A stretch of 64,000 bases of DNA, from NCBI RefSeq assembly GCF_028867935.1, contig NZ_JAPQNS010000016.1, positions 1 to 64,000 on the forward strand, in the 5' to 3' direction. Below, one piece after another: positions 45,833 through 55,051 of the stretch. Positions within the stretch are counted from its first letter, which is position 1; each line of letters begins with the position of its first letter. A program made the position numbers and the translations under genes. This DNA is from Flavobacterium sp. SUN052 (GTDB taxonomy: Bacteria > Bacteroidota > Bacteroidia > Flavobacteriales > Flavobacteriaceae). The notes beneath the pieces are model-generated. The model made no database searches, was not told where the DNA came from, and saw only the letters and a program-made list of their open reading frames with translations.

Positions 45833-45875
45833 CCGGCAGTTATTGGGGACGGGGCTCTATATGCATCAAAGACGC

Positions 45876-46244
45876 TTACCGTAGTCCTGTCATTTGCACC
45901 ATTTGGAGGGCTTCGATCGCTTGCCGCTGGTTGTATTCATTCGCCATGGAGCGAGCGTTTATCAGGTCCACAATGGTACCGATGCCGCATAGGCCGAGCG
46001 TTAGAAAATACAGAATACCCATTCCGATCTGGCCCAGAAGAAAGCGGTGAATACCAGCAAAACCCACAAAACCAGCCAGCGCGACAATCAGAATTGTCTG
46101 GCCGTCTTTGCGCTTTGTTCGATACAAATAGGCGAACTGCTGTAGCTGTTCGGGTGTGAGGTCACGTGTAATTGTCTGCACATAATTCAGCTCGTCGGGC
46201 TGCATGTCGGGCAGAAATAACAGGGGATTCGGATTGGGGTTCAT
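45876..46244 (-). CDS. TM2-domain membrane protein
   Basis: 122 aa. The N-terminal soluble part (DELNYVQTITRDLTPEQLQQ) is followed by two membrane helices of the TM2 domain (GFAGIHRFLLGQIGMGILYF, then IGTIVDLINA). Overlaps the DUF2752 gene by 4 bases, a common pairing. Role unknown. Confidence 0.9.
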   Translation of the reverse strand: MNPNPNPLLFLPDMQPDELNYVQTITRDLTPEQLQQFAYLYRTKRKDGQTILIVALAGFVGFAGIHRFLLGQIGMGILYFLTLGLCGIGTIVDLINARSMANEYNQRQAIEALQMVQMTGLR

Positions 46245-46540
46245 GGCGTTGTTTTGTTAACTAATGGCCTAAAGGTGAGGAGTTGGCGCATTCGATTCAA
46301 CAAAATCAGGAAGGCCGGAATAGCCAGCGGATGACTGGCCCAGGATTCGGCCAAACGGCCATGTAATAAATGGCTGATCCCGTGTCCCAACCCGCAACCG
46401 GGGCAATGCGGCAAACCCACCGCCCGAAACACACACACGGAATAATGGGCTGACTCTACCTCCGACAGCCCCAGCCACAACAAGCCACCCGCCCATACGG
46501 CAAATTCGAAGTAGCGGGAAAAGCGCTGGCCTGTTGTCAT
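46241..46540 (-). CDS. DUF2752 membrane protein
   Basis: 99 aa with two membrane helices. The family motif is CPGCGLGHGISHLLHGR. It is coupled to the TM2 gene by a 4-base overlap. Confidence 0.88.
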   Translation of the reverse strand: MTTGQRFSRYFEFAVWAGGLLWLGLSEVESAHYSVCVFRAVGLPHCPGCGLGHGISHLLHGRLAESWASHPLAIPAFLILLNRMRQLLTFRPLVNKTTP

Positions 46541-46546
46541 TTGTGT

Positions 46547-46591
46547 TCATTACGTGTCATTGCTGGATAGACGACAAATGACACGTAATGA
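46547..46591. repeat. 15-bp inverted repeat
   Basis: TCATTACGTGTCATT (46547-46561) and AATGACACGTAATGA (46577-46591) are perfect complements with a 15-base spacer. An overlapping ACAAATGACA/TGTCATTTGT pair gives an alternative fold. It lies just upstream of the DUF2752 gene. Confidence 0.8.
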
Positions 46592-46622
46592 CGCGAAGCT
46601 AATGACTATTCATTACAAAAAC

Positions 46623-47222
46623 CTAGAACCAGGGTCGCCGTTTCTTAAAGGATCGTTTCAGACCGAGTACCAGTAATACCGCTCCAATCAGGCCAAAAAC
46701 TAAGGCGAGTTGCCCCAATCCTAAAATGGCAAAGAGAACGGCGAATCCAATTACAAAAACTGCTGATTTGAGCTTCCAGTCGATGCGTTGCCACCAGTTG
46801 AGTTCTTCGCGCAGGGGTAATCCCAGCGATTCCCGAATTCGGTTGCCCAAACGGAGTTGATTTTTGGGTTTTGGTCTTGGGCGAGGTTGCTCACTTATCT
46901 CTTTTGCCGACTCCTGTAGCAGCACCTCCATCCGTTTGATACGGCGCGATGCCTGTTGCGCCATTGGTTCGGCAGGGGAGGAGACGGCACTAGCAAGGGC
47001 TACCTCTTCCACAGCTTCCTCAACGGCTGGTGCAATCTGAGGCTCTACAATAGCTTGTTTGTCAGCGCTTGAATCTTGTTCAACTGTATTGACTATCAGG
47101 CTTTTTTGTGGCGATTGAAACCGGGGTGACGGGGTTCGCTGAACAAGCGCATAGGGCCGATGACAAGCATTGAATAAAAGAATAAAAAGGAGGCCGCTGA
47201 GTAGCAGAAGTGGGTTTCTCAT
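46623..47222 (-). CDS. Putative lipoprotein with C-terminal membrane helices
   Basis: 199 aa. Lipobox LFNAC near residue 20. A long, Glu/Ala/Pro-rich, probably disordered middle (about 30-115) is followed by a basic stretch (QPRPRPKPKNQ) and one or two hydrophobic helices (about 153-190), ending in KKRRPWF. It is unusual to see both a lipid signal and C-terminal helices; the protein may be tethered at both ends. No family recognised. Confidence 0.65.
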   Translation of the reverse strand: MRNPLLLLSGLLFILLFNACHRPYALVQRTPSPRFQSPQKSLIVNTVEQDSSADKQAIVEPQIAPAVEEAVEEVALASAVSSPAEPMAQQASRRIKRMEVLLQESAKEISEQPRPRPKPKNQLRLGNRIRESLGLPLREELNWWQRIDWKLKSAVFVIGFAVLFAILGLGQLALVFGLIGAVLLVLGLKRSFKKRRPWF

Positions 47223-47380
47223 GAATAGGAAGCACGGATTGTGCGCGCAAAAATCGAAAATAGAACGATCTGTGTAGTCAGAATCTTATATTTTGATTTT
47301 ATACTTCGCTGAAATATCCACGCTGAACCGCTTAGTTTTCAGCGGAAATTGCCAACTTTCAAGTCCTTTTCTATTCCCTT

Positions 47381-48574
47381 ATGAAGCTCCTGCCCCTTAC
47401 CTTATTAGTACTGATGATGGCCTGCTCGTCGGGTTCTAAAACCATGAATGACACCGCGCCCGCTAAAGGTACTTTTGGCTATGATCTGGCCTTTCTGAAA
47501 ACCCACGACCCGGAACTAACCGTTCTGAGCAATGCCGATAGTTCGGCTCAGGTGATTGTGTCGGCCAAGTATCAGGGCAAAGTATTTACCTCGACTGCCA
47601 CTGGCCTAAATGGAACCAGCTTTGGGTGGATTAATTATTCAGCTTTAGTCGGAAAGCAACAAGCGCATATGAACGCCTATGGCGGTGAGAATCGGCTTTG
47701 GCTGGGTCCCGAAGGTGCCCAATACAGCCTATTCTTCAAACCCGGTACTAAAATGGAATTCGCTAACTGGCAAACACCGCCCGCTTTCGATACCGAACCC
47801 TGGAACATTGTATCGAAAACGAATGAGGCCATTGTCATGAACAAAGCCATGTCGTTGACCAACTATGCGGGTACTCCCCTTTCGCTCCGAGTTGATCGCA
47901 CCGTGCAACTCCTGACGCGAGATGCAGTTGGCCAACAGATTGGCTCACCAGTTGGGGACTCCGTTCAGGTAATTGGTTATCAGACGCTTAATGTATTGAC
48001 TAATACCGGAAAAAACGCCTGGACAAAGCAAACCGGTGCTCCCTGCCTGTGGATGCTGGACATGCTCGTGCCCGGAGACAGCACCACGATCCTAATCCCC
48101 TATGAGACCGCAGGAACCGGCCCTGTTGCCACCACCGATTACTTTGGCGCTATTCCACCCGATCGGGTACGATACCAAAATGGTGTGCTGCATTTCAAAG
48201 CAGATGGTAAAAGTCGTGGGAAACTTGGACTCACCGCCCAACGCGCTAAACCTGTGGCGGGTAGCTACGATCCTGACCGAAAAATTCTGACCCTGACATT
48301 TTTTGACGTTGACAAAAACGCAACGTACCTGAATCAGGAATGGAAGCAGGTGCCTGATCCGTTCAAAGGAGATGCCGTAAATGCCTACAACGACGGGCCG
48401 TTAGCGGATGGTAGCCAGATGGGGCCATTTTACGAGTTAGAAAGCGTATCGCCCGCGGCCTTTCTGAAACCGGGGGCTTCGCTCTCCCATCGGCACACGG
48501 TATTGCATCTAACAGGCGACGAAGCTAAATTAGATGCTATTGCGCAGAAAGTTCTGGGTGTGCCCCTTAAGTAA
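47381..48574 (+). CDS. DUF6786 family lipoprotein
   Basis: 397 aa. Lipobox MMAC (about residue 15). The body matches a Bacteroidota family annotated DUF6786: GTFGYDLAFLKTHDPELTVL, NAYGGENRLWLGPEGAQYSL and LSHRHTVLHLTGD. The galactose-mutarotase-like pattern GENRLWLGPEGAQ suggests a sugar-binding beta-sandwich, but activity is not known. It is followed after about 80 bases by an oxidoreductase gene on the same strand. Confidence 0.8.
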   Translation: MKLLPLTLLVLMMACSSGSKTMNDTAPAKGTFGYDLAFLKTHDPELTVLSNADSSAQVIVSAKYQGKVFTSTATGLNGTSFGWINYSALVGKQQAHMNAYGGENRLWLGPEGAQYSLFFKPGTKMEFANWQTPPAFDTEPWNIVSKTNEAIVMNKAMSLTNYAGTPLSLRVDRTVQLLTRDAVGQQIGSPVGDSVQVIGYQTLNVLTNTGKNAWTKQTGAPCLWMLDMLVPGDSTTILIPYETAGTGPVATTDYFGAIPPDRVRYQNGVLHFKADGKSRGKLGLTAQRAKPVAGSYDPDRKILTLTFFDVDKNATYLNQEWKQVPDPFKGDAVNAYNDGPLADGSQMGPFYELESVSPAAFLKPGASLSHRHTVLHLTGDEAKLDAIAQKVLGVPLK

Positions 48575-48654
48575 ACGAAAAAGAAAATACAGGTAAACTG
48601 GTCCTGCCAGATGCTTTCTGATACAAGCCACTAAAACACGTTTACTCTTTACCA

Positions 48655-49761
48655 ATGGATAATACAACGAATCAGTCACGTCGGCAATTTCTGACAACGG
48701 TTGGCGGTGCTGCCCTGACGCTACCGACCCTTACCGATGTACTTGGACGCCCCCTCCAGTCTCGCAAGCTCGGTATTGCGTTGGTAGGTCTGGGTTATTA
48801 CAGCAAAAACCTGCTGGCTCCAGCGCTGCAACAAACGCAGCACTGCCGCCTGGCGGGCATTGTGACCGGTACACCCGCAAAGGCCGAAGAATGGACTAAG
48901 AAATACAATATCCCGCAGGCCAACGTCTACGACTACAAAACGTTCGACCGGATTATCGACAATAAAGATATTGACGTGGTCTATGTTGTACTGCCAAACT
49001 CAATGCATGAGGAATTTGTGGTTCGAGCGGCTCAGGCGGGCAAACACGTGATTTGTGAAAAACCAATGGCCATTACCGAAGCCGAATGCCAGCGCATGAT
49101 CGATGCCTGTAAAAAGGCAAATCGGCAGCTTGCCGTTGGTTACCGCTTGCACTACGAGCCATTTACGAAAGAAGTAATGCGTTTAGGGCAGGAGAAGGTA
49201 TTCGGGGCGGTGAAATTTATAGAAAGCAGCGACGCATTCCGAATTGGCGACCCTACGCAGTGGCGTATGAAAAAGTCAATGGCCGGTGGTGGGCCACTAA
49301 TGGACGTGGGCATCTACGCCGTTCAGGGGGCGCGTTACGTTACAGGTGAAGAACCCATCTCGGTGACGGCACAGTACTCGCCCAAAACCGAACCGGATAA
49401 ATTCAAAGAGGTTGAAGAGACGCTGTTCTGGCAGTTTAAGTTTCCGAGCGGAGCCGTTTCTAACTCTACCACCAGCTATACTGCAGGCGTAGAGCGGCTG
49501 TATGCTTCGTGTGAAAAAGGCTGGTTCGAATTATCGCCCGCTTTTGGGTATGGCCCACTGAAAGGACGCACCAGCAAAGGTCCCATTGAGCAACCGGTGG
49601 TAAATCATCAGGCTGCCCACATGGACGGTGTCTGTAAAGATTTGATTGATGGGAAAACACTTCCCGACCACGTTACGGGTCAAGAAGGCAAACGCGACGT
49701 GCGGCTTCTTCAGGCCATCTACCGGGCGGCCGACACCGGGAAGGTGATCAGTTTGAAATAG
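48655..49761 (+). CDS. Gfo/Idh/MocA-family oxidoreductase
   Basis: 368 aa. An N-terminal Tat signal (SRRQFLTTVGGAAL) is followed by a Rossmann NAD(P) domain (ALVGLGYYSKNLLAPAL; HVICEKPMA with the EKP motif) and a C-terminal alpha/beta domain. Resembles secreted glucose-fructose oxidoreductase-like enzymes. Adjacent to the sugar-fold DUF6786 lipoprotein, so the two may act on the same sugar. A strong bidirectional terminator follows. Confidence 0.92.
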   Translation: MDNTTNQSRRQFLTTVGGAALTLPTLTDVLGRPLQSRKLGIALVGLGYYSKNLLAPALQQTQHCRLAGIVTGTPAKAEEWTKKYNIPQANVYDYKTFDRIIDNKDIDVVYVVLPNSMHEEFVVRAAQAGKHVICEKPMAITEAECQRMIDACKKANRQLAVGYRLHYEPFTKEVMRLGQEKVFGAVKFIESSDAFRIGDPTQWRMKKSMAGGGPLMDVGIYAVQGARYVTGEEPISVTAQYSPKTEPDKFKEVEETLFWQFKFPSGAVSNSTTSYTAGVERLYASCEKGWFELSPAFGYGPLKGRTSKGPIEQPVVNHQAAHMDGVCKDLIDGKTLPDHVTGQEGKRDVRLLQAIYRAADTGKVISLK

Positions 49762-49764
49762 TAG

Positions 49765-49826
49765 TACTGTAAAATGATAAACGGGGACTGTAAAATTTTA
49801 CGGTCCCCGTTTATCATTTTACAGTA
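49765..49826. terminator. 31-bp near-perfect stem between convergent genes
   Basis: TACTGTAAAATGATAAACGG... and its complement form a 31-bp arm pair (49765-49795, 49796-49826) with a single mismatch and no spacer. Each end carries A/T-rich tracts. It ends the oxidoreductase transcript on one side and the acidic-protein transcript on the other. Confidence 0.85.
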
Positions 49827-49838
49827 TCAGCAAGCCTA

Positions 49839-50921
49839 TCAATAAGCGGTTTTACTCTTTTCCGCATCCAGATCATTGTATTTACGATCGAGTCCATCGG
49901 TTGATTTTACCTCCGAACGATCTGCGTTTTTACCTGTCATTTCCTGGGCTTTCACTCCGCTCTCGTCCATTGTTTCGCGCGGTTGGCTCATCATTTGAGC
50001 CGTTTCCTGAGGACGCTCACCGGGTTGATACGAACTGTCTTTATCGCCCTGTACATCATACGGGTGCGACGAGTCACCAGTTTCGGGCTGATCATCCATT
50101 CCCTCGTCTTCTGAGCCTGCTGCTAGTCCGTCGGGACCAGCTGCCATGCCTTCATATTGGGTTCCCGGCACGGCTTCGCCCGGTTCTATATCGTCGTTCG
50201 TAATTGGCAACTGATCAGCGGGCGTTGGTGCAATTACGGTCGTAAATGTCACATTAAACTCATTTGACCAGCCCGTTGTGGTACTGTTCTGAAGTGTTTG
50301 GAATCCAATCTGATGCGACCGGTCCGGTTCGCCGGGTTCCTGAATTTCGGGTTGATGCGGCACTGGCTGGCCGGGTAATGGCGAAATCTCGGGGATTGGA
50401 TCGGGCGACATTGGCGGTACAGGCGTATCTGGACCCGATGGAACAGGATTGTTTGGATCGGGTGTGCTGGGCGTTGTTGGTACCATATCGTCAGTGACAG
50501 TGAAGCTACTCGTAGCTGTCGACTTCACATCTTCGCCATTGGCCTGCACCCTATCGTTTGGAGTACTATCATTTGCCTGGCTGGCGGTGTTGGCTTCATC
50601 GGTTATACCTGCCTCAGCGATTGGATCATTGGGAACCACACTTGGGTCAACGCCATCACCTACGCGGAGGGCTGCGTCAGAATTTTCGTATGTTTTCTGA
50701 TCATATCCTTGAAGGCTCCGTTCTTCATCGCTGCTGTAGCGATTGCGGAGTTGTTCGTCCATTACATCGTCTTCAGTATCGCCCATTGGTGTGAGCTTAC
50801 CATCGACTAATTTGACCATGTTGGTTTCGGCCTGATCGGCTCCGAACATGGTTTCGGCGTTTTCGTTAGAGACCATATTGGCCTGCTGTGCGCCGTCGGA
50901 AAGGGCTGATGAATTTGCCAT
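49839..50921 (-). CDS. Acidic, low-complexity disordered protein
   Basis: 360 aa with no signal peptide or membrane helix. Rich in Asp, Glu, Pro, Ser, Asn and Gln, with a Pro-rich central stretch (TPSTPDPNNPVPSGPDTPVP, about 150-200) and no globular-looking region except perhaps TTTGWSNEFNVTFTTVIAPT. I do not recognise the family. The composition suggests a disordered surface, stress or regulatory protein. The reading frame is long and uninterrupted with a normal ATG start. Confidence 0.7.
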   Translation of the reverse strand: MANSSALSDGAQQANMVSNENAETMFGADQAETNMVKLVDGKLTPMGDTEDDVMDEQLRNRYSSDEERSLQGYDQKTYENSDAALRVGDGVDPSVVPNDPIAEAGITDEANTASQANDSTPNDRVQANGEDVKSTATSSFTVTDDMVPTTPSTPDPNNPVPSGPDTPVPPMSPDPIPEISPLPGQPVPHQPEIQEPGEPDRSHQIGFQTLQNSTTTGWSNEFNVTFTTVIAPTPADQLPITNDDIEPGEAVPGTQYEGMAAGPDGLAAGSEDEGMDDQPETGDSSHPYDVQGDKDSSYQPGERPQETAQMMSQPRETMDESGVKAQEMTGKNADRSEVKSTDGLDRKYNDLDAEKSKTAY

Positions 50922-51082
50922 AACTATTGAGTTGGTTTTGTAGATCTGGTTTGTACCAGTACTGTTTCCTATAAACCCTACCTATCGACAAAGGTTTTCG
51001 AGCCAGCGACGACCAAATGGCACTGATTTTGCTTTGTATCTACTATATCGGATGCAACTTATTAAAAATCAAAGCGTTGGCC

Positions 51083-51835
51083 ATGAAACGAATTTACCTT
51101 ACTGCTTTATTGCTGGCGGGCAGCCTGTTTTCTTATGCCCAAAAGGGGTTCATTTTACAACATCAGCCCAAAAACGGATTTGTCACCATCGACGGTGGCA
51201 TAAGTTTACCAGTTAGTAAATTCGCTGAGTGTTCGTCGCGTGATGAGCAGGCAGGTTTGGCTCGGCAAGGTACTATGGCCAGTATATCGGCGGGATATCG
51301 AATTGTGGGGCCGGTTGGTCTGATGGTGCGGGGTGAACTGTTTCGAAACGGTGTTCATGCGGAGGCTCTCCTTGATGGTTTATACCGAGCCCAGGGTGAC
51401 AGTTGGACGGCAAACTCCGGTTATTGGGCGGTAACGAGCATTACAGCGGGGCCGTACGTAAACGTTCCGTTGGGACGCTGGACCATGCAGTTTCGGGCAA
51501 CTGCTGGCCGGGCCACGGCCATTTGCCCCAGCACAAGCCTTCGCGGGCGGTTTCTGGATATTCCAATGACTATTGAAACGGCGGAAGCCCGCTCTGTAGC
51601 CCGTTCGTATAATGGCGGCCTAACGCTCCGGTATCGCCTGGGCCGAAGCACTGCCATGCAACTCAACACCGATTATAGCCGCGCTGATTTTACATTCCAG
51701 GATATGAAAACAGCCACTAACAACGGTGTTGGCCAGGGTCAAACCAACGTCATGACCAGCTTTAAACCCATCAGTGTAGTTAATATATCGGTAGGTCTCA
51801 CCGTGTTGTTTGGCAATCGGCAGCGGGTTTTCTAA
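51083..51835 (+). CDS. Putative outer-membrane beta-barrel protein
   Basis: 250 aa with a signal peptide (MKRIYLTALLLAGSLFSYAQ). The remainder alternates polar and hydrophobic residues in barrel-like strands (FVTIDGGISLPV, LMVRGELFRNG, WTMQFRATAGRA, LTLRYRLG) and ends in an aromatic F (FGNRQRVF), typical of outer-membrane barrels. The start is the ATG at 51083. Confidence 0.75.
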   Translation: MKRIYLTALLLAGSLFSYAQKGFILQHQPKNGFVTIDGGISLPVSKFAECSSRDEQAGLARQGTMASISAGYRIVGPVGLMVRGELFRNGVHAEALLDGLYRAQGDSWTANSGYWAVTSITAGPYVNVPLGRWTMQFRATAGRATAICPSTSLRGRFLDIPMTIETAEARSVARSYNGGLTLRYRLGRSTAMQLNTDYSRADFTFQDMKTATNNGVGQGQTNVMTSFKPISVVNISVGLTVLFGNRQRVF

Positions 51836-51988
51836 TAAGCCGATTGTTACAGGCGTGCCGATTCAGGTCTATAAAGCACCGCTTTATCCGTAGATTTTGC
51901 TGGTCCGGCAGTAATACAAGTGGGAGTTCGTAAAGAGAGAAATAGTTTTGATACGCAAGTACAATGCGTTATAAACAACATCTCCTTT

Positions 51989-52429
51989 ATGAACTCTTCT
52001 CTTTTTGCCAATACGCTACCCGATACGTCTTCGAATATCGCTCCCGATGTCAGCGGTCGAAAAACGCATCCAAAAGGATTATCTCTTTGTTTTCCGACAG
52101 GTCGTCGGTGGGTGCCTCTCACCGCTATTGTTCTGTTGGAGGGCACCGGTAACTATACCCGAATCCATTTTCGTTGTAATCCGCCCCTACTGGTGGCTTT
52201 GACAATTAAGGTCCTTACAGAACGATTACCAGAGGGGGCTGTGGCTCGTTTCCACCGTAAGTATTCGCTCAACTGGCAGTATGTTCAGTCGATTGATTGG
52301 CACAAAAATAAAGTCACGCTGGTCAATGGCAAGCAATTACCGATCGCCCGCCGACGAGTCACTGAGTTTAGAGTTGAGTATAAAGACTATTGTTCTAAAA
52401 CAGGCATTGCTCTACCTGCCCTGGCTTGA
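51989..52429 (+). CDS. LytTR DNA-binding protein
   Basis: About 146 aa. A short N-terminal region is followed by a LytTR domain (about 50-140): VLLEGTGNYTRIHF, a recognition stretch ARFHRKYSLNWQYVQSIDW, and VTLVNGKQLPIARRRV. There is no receiver domain or membrane segment, so it is a stand-alone regulator. The start is likely the ATG at 51989. A terminator follows the gene. Confidence 0.87.
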   Translation: MNSSLFANTLPDTSSNIAPDVSGRKTHPKGLSLCFPTGRRWVPLTAIVLLEGTGNYTRIHFRCNPPLLVALTIKVLTERLPEGAVARFHRKYSLNWQYVQSIDWHKNKVTLVNGKQLPIARRRVTEFRVEYKDYCSKTGIALPALA

Positions 52430-52520
52430 AGCTGCTGGATAACACTTACAGGTACTAAATCCGCTCCGTGAAACGAGGAGTGTGTTCAGTAAACTGCACA
52501 AGCAGGAGTAGGACTCCCAC

Positions 52521-52551
52521 AATTGCCGCCAAGTCTCCATTGGCGGCAATT
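52521..52551 (+). terminator. Rho-independent terminator after the LytTR gene
   Basis: A perfect 12-bp stem, AATTGCCGCCAA with TTGGCGGCAATT, encloses a 7-base loop and is followed by TATTTTT. Confidence 0.85.
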
Positions 52552-52646
52552 TATTTTTCAATAAGGCAATACGCTAAATAGATGAAGTTTCCTCACGACT
52601 ACCGATTCGTTAATTTGCTGCACTATCATGTTTCCGGAAGCTGCTT

Positions 52647-53786
52647 ATGAATCAATCACTACCGCTACCTCTTCGGGTTTCTATTTTGTTCATTCTGATT
52701 TCGGTATGGCCGGGGTGTGTGGCCAGAGCGCAGGAAAGAACAGACCCCAATTACTCCGTAAAAGTGTCGACGTATTACCTGTTTGGTGGTGGCTGTGCGG
52801 TTAGTGCTGCCTTCGGGTTCTGGCACCGGTTTTACACCCTGCAACCGGCTGCTAACTTATCCCTGAATGTGTTGAGCCGGGCGAAGCACTTGGGGAACCG
52901 CAATTTCTGGTCGAATTATTGGCAGGTAAATGTGGTCATCTCGCCCATGTTAACGGTTAATCTGGCCGATTCAAAACGGGGTATGTACGAGGAAATAAAC
53001 CCGTTTTATCTGGGCAACAGCGGAGCCGTTTATTCCGACTATCGCTCGTCTATTACCCTCGGAACCAGCTTTATGGCCATGCCGAAAGGGACTGACAAGA
53101 ACATTATGACCAACCGAAATCGCTCGCAGCAACTGGTGTATGTGCAAGGACGCGTTGGTTATGGCCGAATTACTAATGCTATTATCAATCTCTACGAAGA
53201 TTACCTGCCCATAACCGATAATGGATCATTTCAGTGGCTGGCCGACAACCGCGACCGGTTCTATACCGGCGGAGGAAACGTGCAGGTACGGCTCAGTGAG
53301 CGGCTGAAATATAAGTTGTATTACGAAGTGTACACGGGTAGCTCTTACACTGATCGCTTCGATTTTCCTGACTTGGTGGTCGACGAAGATGTTGACGGGA
53401 AAGCACCAACGCGAAAGCATTATGCCTATCAGGACCCTGGTCAGGAGCAGTTCAACAAAGGCCGAACCGTGCATAGTTTGGAATACAGCGTGTTCCCCAA
53501 CCCATTGAACAAGCCGGCTTCCGGCGAGAATTACACACTCCCGATTCGGAATCGTATGAATCTTCAACTGTTTGCGGGCCGACAGGGGGCCAAACCGATG
53601 TGGGTACAGAACCGGATTCATGAGGCAATCAAAATCAACAAGCTAAAAGACAGCGAAAGTCAAAAAACCTTCAGCAACGACTCAAAAGACCGCGAGCATT
53701 TGCATTATTTCCGGCCGTTCAATAAGCGTTCGCCATTTATATTCGGTGCTGGACTCGATCACACATTTGCTCCCGAACTGCCATGA
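52647..53786 (+). CDS. Exported protein of unknown function
   Basis: 379 aa with a signal peptide (about 1-29, ARAQ). The sequence is beta-rich with many Tyr and Asn residues (YYLFGGGCAVSAAFGFWHR, VQGRVGYGRITNAI, FYTGGGNVQVRL) and several Asp-Asn clusters. The middle part resembles the polymorphic toxin type 23 family, but only loosely; a beta-barrel or surface protein is equally possible. Its stop overlaps the start of the next gene (ATGA). Confidence 0.65.
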   Translation: MNQSLPLPLRVSILFILISVWPGCVARAQERTDPNYSVKVSTYYLFGGGCAVSAAFGFWHRFYTLQPAANLSLNVLSRAKHLGNRNFWSNYWQVNVVISPMLTVNLADSKRGMYEEINPFYLGNSGAVYSDYRSSITLGTSFMAMPKGTDKNIMTNRNRSQQLVYVQGRVGYGRITNAIINLYEDYLPITDNGSFQWLADNRDRFYTGGGNVQVRLSERLKYKLYYEVYTGSSYTDRFDFPDLVVDEDVDGKAPTRKHYAYQDPGQEQFNKGRTVHSLEYSVFPNPLNKPASGENYTLPIRNRMNLQLFAGRQGAKPMWVQNRIHEAIKINKLKDSESQKTFSNDSKDREHLHYFRPFNKRSPFIFGAGLDHTFAPELP

Positions 53787-55009
53787 AACGGATACATTTA
53801 CTGTCAATCCTGCTACTGCTTTCCGTTGAGGCACTAGCGCAAAAAGCGCAAACGCCCGTTCCGGTGGGGCAAACGCTGCAACGAACGCATGATGAGTTAA
53901 TCAAGGGAATTTATGTGCGGTATCTCAGGCAGTACGATCCGTATTTGAAGCGGGGAGTAACAGCGCCCAAAGTGAAAAAGGCTGACGACGGAGCAGTTGT
54001 GGCCTCTGAGATAACGGCGACCGCCTATATCATGCGTTTTGAACCAGCCACCGATCGTGCCGGAACCGATTTTTACGGGCAGGTTTTCGTGGGTAATCGC
54101 TATTACGAAGACCAGTTTATAAAGCAGTACAAAACACCCAATCAGTTTGCTCAGGACCGGAAGGGAAGTTTTTACCTGTATAAACTGTCGCTGCTGGAAA
54201 ACCCACAGAAACGCTGGTTTACCATTACCATCTATTCAGAACTCACCACCAATCTGTGTTATAAAAAGATGCACGAGAGTAAGCACCTATGTACAACTGG
54301 CGAGCAGCATCTGGCCGAAGTAATCAAAGATGCCAAAAGGATTGTGGCTAATGTAGATGATCAGTTTTCGATCAGGAACGAGTACAAAGCGTTTGCCATC
54401 GGTTGGGAAGGAAATGTGATCGACCATCTGGACCTCGATTATACCAAGTACGCGTTTAGCACTGATCCATTCCTGCAAACATCGTATACACTTCAGCATT
54501 CGCCCAATGCCGAGGAGCTAGGCCCTCAAAATTTGATTGCTGAACTAGGCAGACGCTTCGATTTTCGAGAACCGGCTCCCGGGAAGGACTTGCCTCCAAC
54601 TTCAATGTCGGTTGATCAGGCTGTTGCCACAGCCACAAACCCGACTGCTGTTAGTCGGGATGTCAGTACCGAAGCGGGAGGATGGATTTATGCCGGTATT
54701 GTAAAAAAAGATAAGAAAACCTGGGCTGAACAAGTCGTTGATGTGAACCTACTCGATTTGCAGCGCGACAGCAGTGCTGTTTCTGCAAAACCACTGTTCA
54801 ATACGTATGTGCGCGACCAGCCGCCCTTGCAACTAGTTAGCAAGATGGCCAACGGGGCGTCTCTTGGTACATTCGCGGCTGGTACACCCCTGACCGTGCG
54901 TGACAAACAGTATATTCCCTACAAGACAGCTGACTCGGCGGTCGCTGACTCGTTTTTGCTTTGGTTACAGATTGAGCAACGCCCACCGAATCCACCGGCT
55001 CCCCGGTAG
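53783..55009 (+). CDS. Exported protein of unknown function
   Basis: 408 aa with a signal peptide (MKRIHLLSILLLLSVEALAQ). Coupled by a 4-base overlap to the preceding gene, so the two form an operon. No recognised domain. Two Cys residues (LCYKKMHESKHLC) may form a disulfide. The sequence is mixed alpha/beta. Confidence 0.65.
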   Translation: MKRIHLLSILLLLSVEALAQKAQTPVPVGQTLQRTHDELIKGIYVRYLRQYDPYLKRGVTAPKVKKADDGAVVASEITATAYIMRFEPATDRAGTDFYGQVFVGNRYYEDQFIKQYKTPNQFAQDRKGSFYLYKLSLLENPQKRWFTITIYSELTTNLCYKKMHESKHLCTTGEQHLAEVIKDAKRIVANVDDQFSIRNEYKAFAIGWEGNVIDHLDLDYTKYAFSTDPFLQTSYTLQHSPNAEELGPQNLIAELGRRFDFREPAPGKDLPPTSMSVDQAVATATNPTAVSRDVSTEAGGWIYAGIVKKDKKTWAEQVVDVNLLDLQRDSSAVSAKPLFNTYVRDQPPLQLVSKMANGASLGTFAAGTPLTVRDKQYIPYKTADSAVADSFLLWLQIEQRPPNPPAPR

Positions 55010-55051
55010 CTTCTTCCCGGTTTCGTCTTTTCATTACAAATCCCTTTACCG

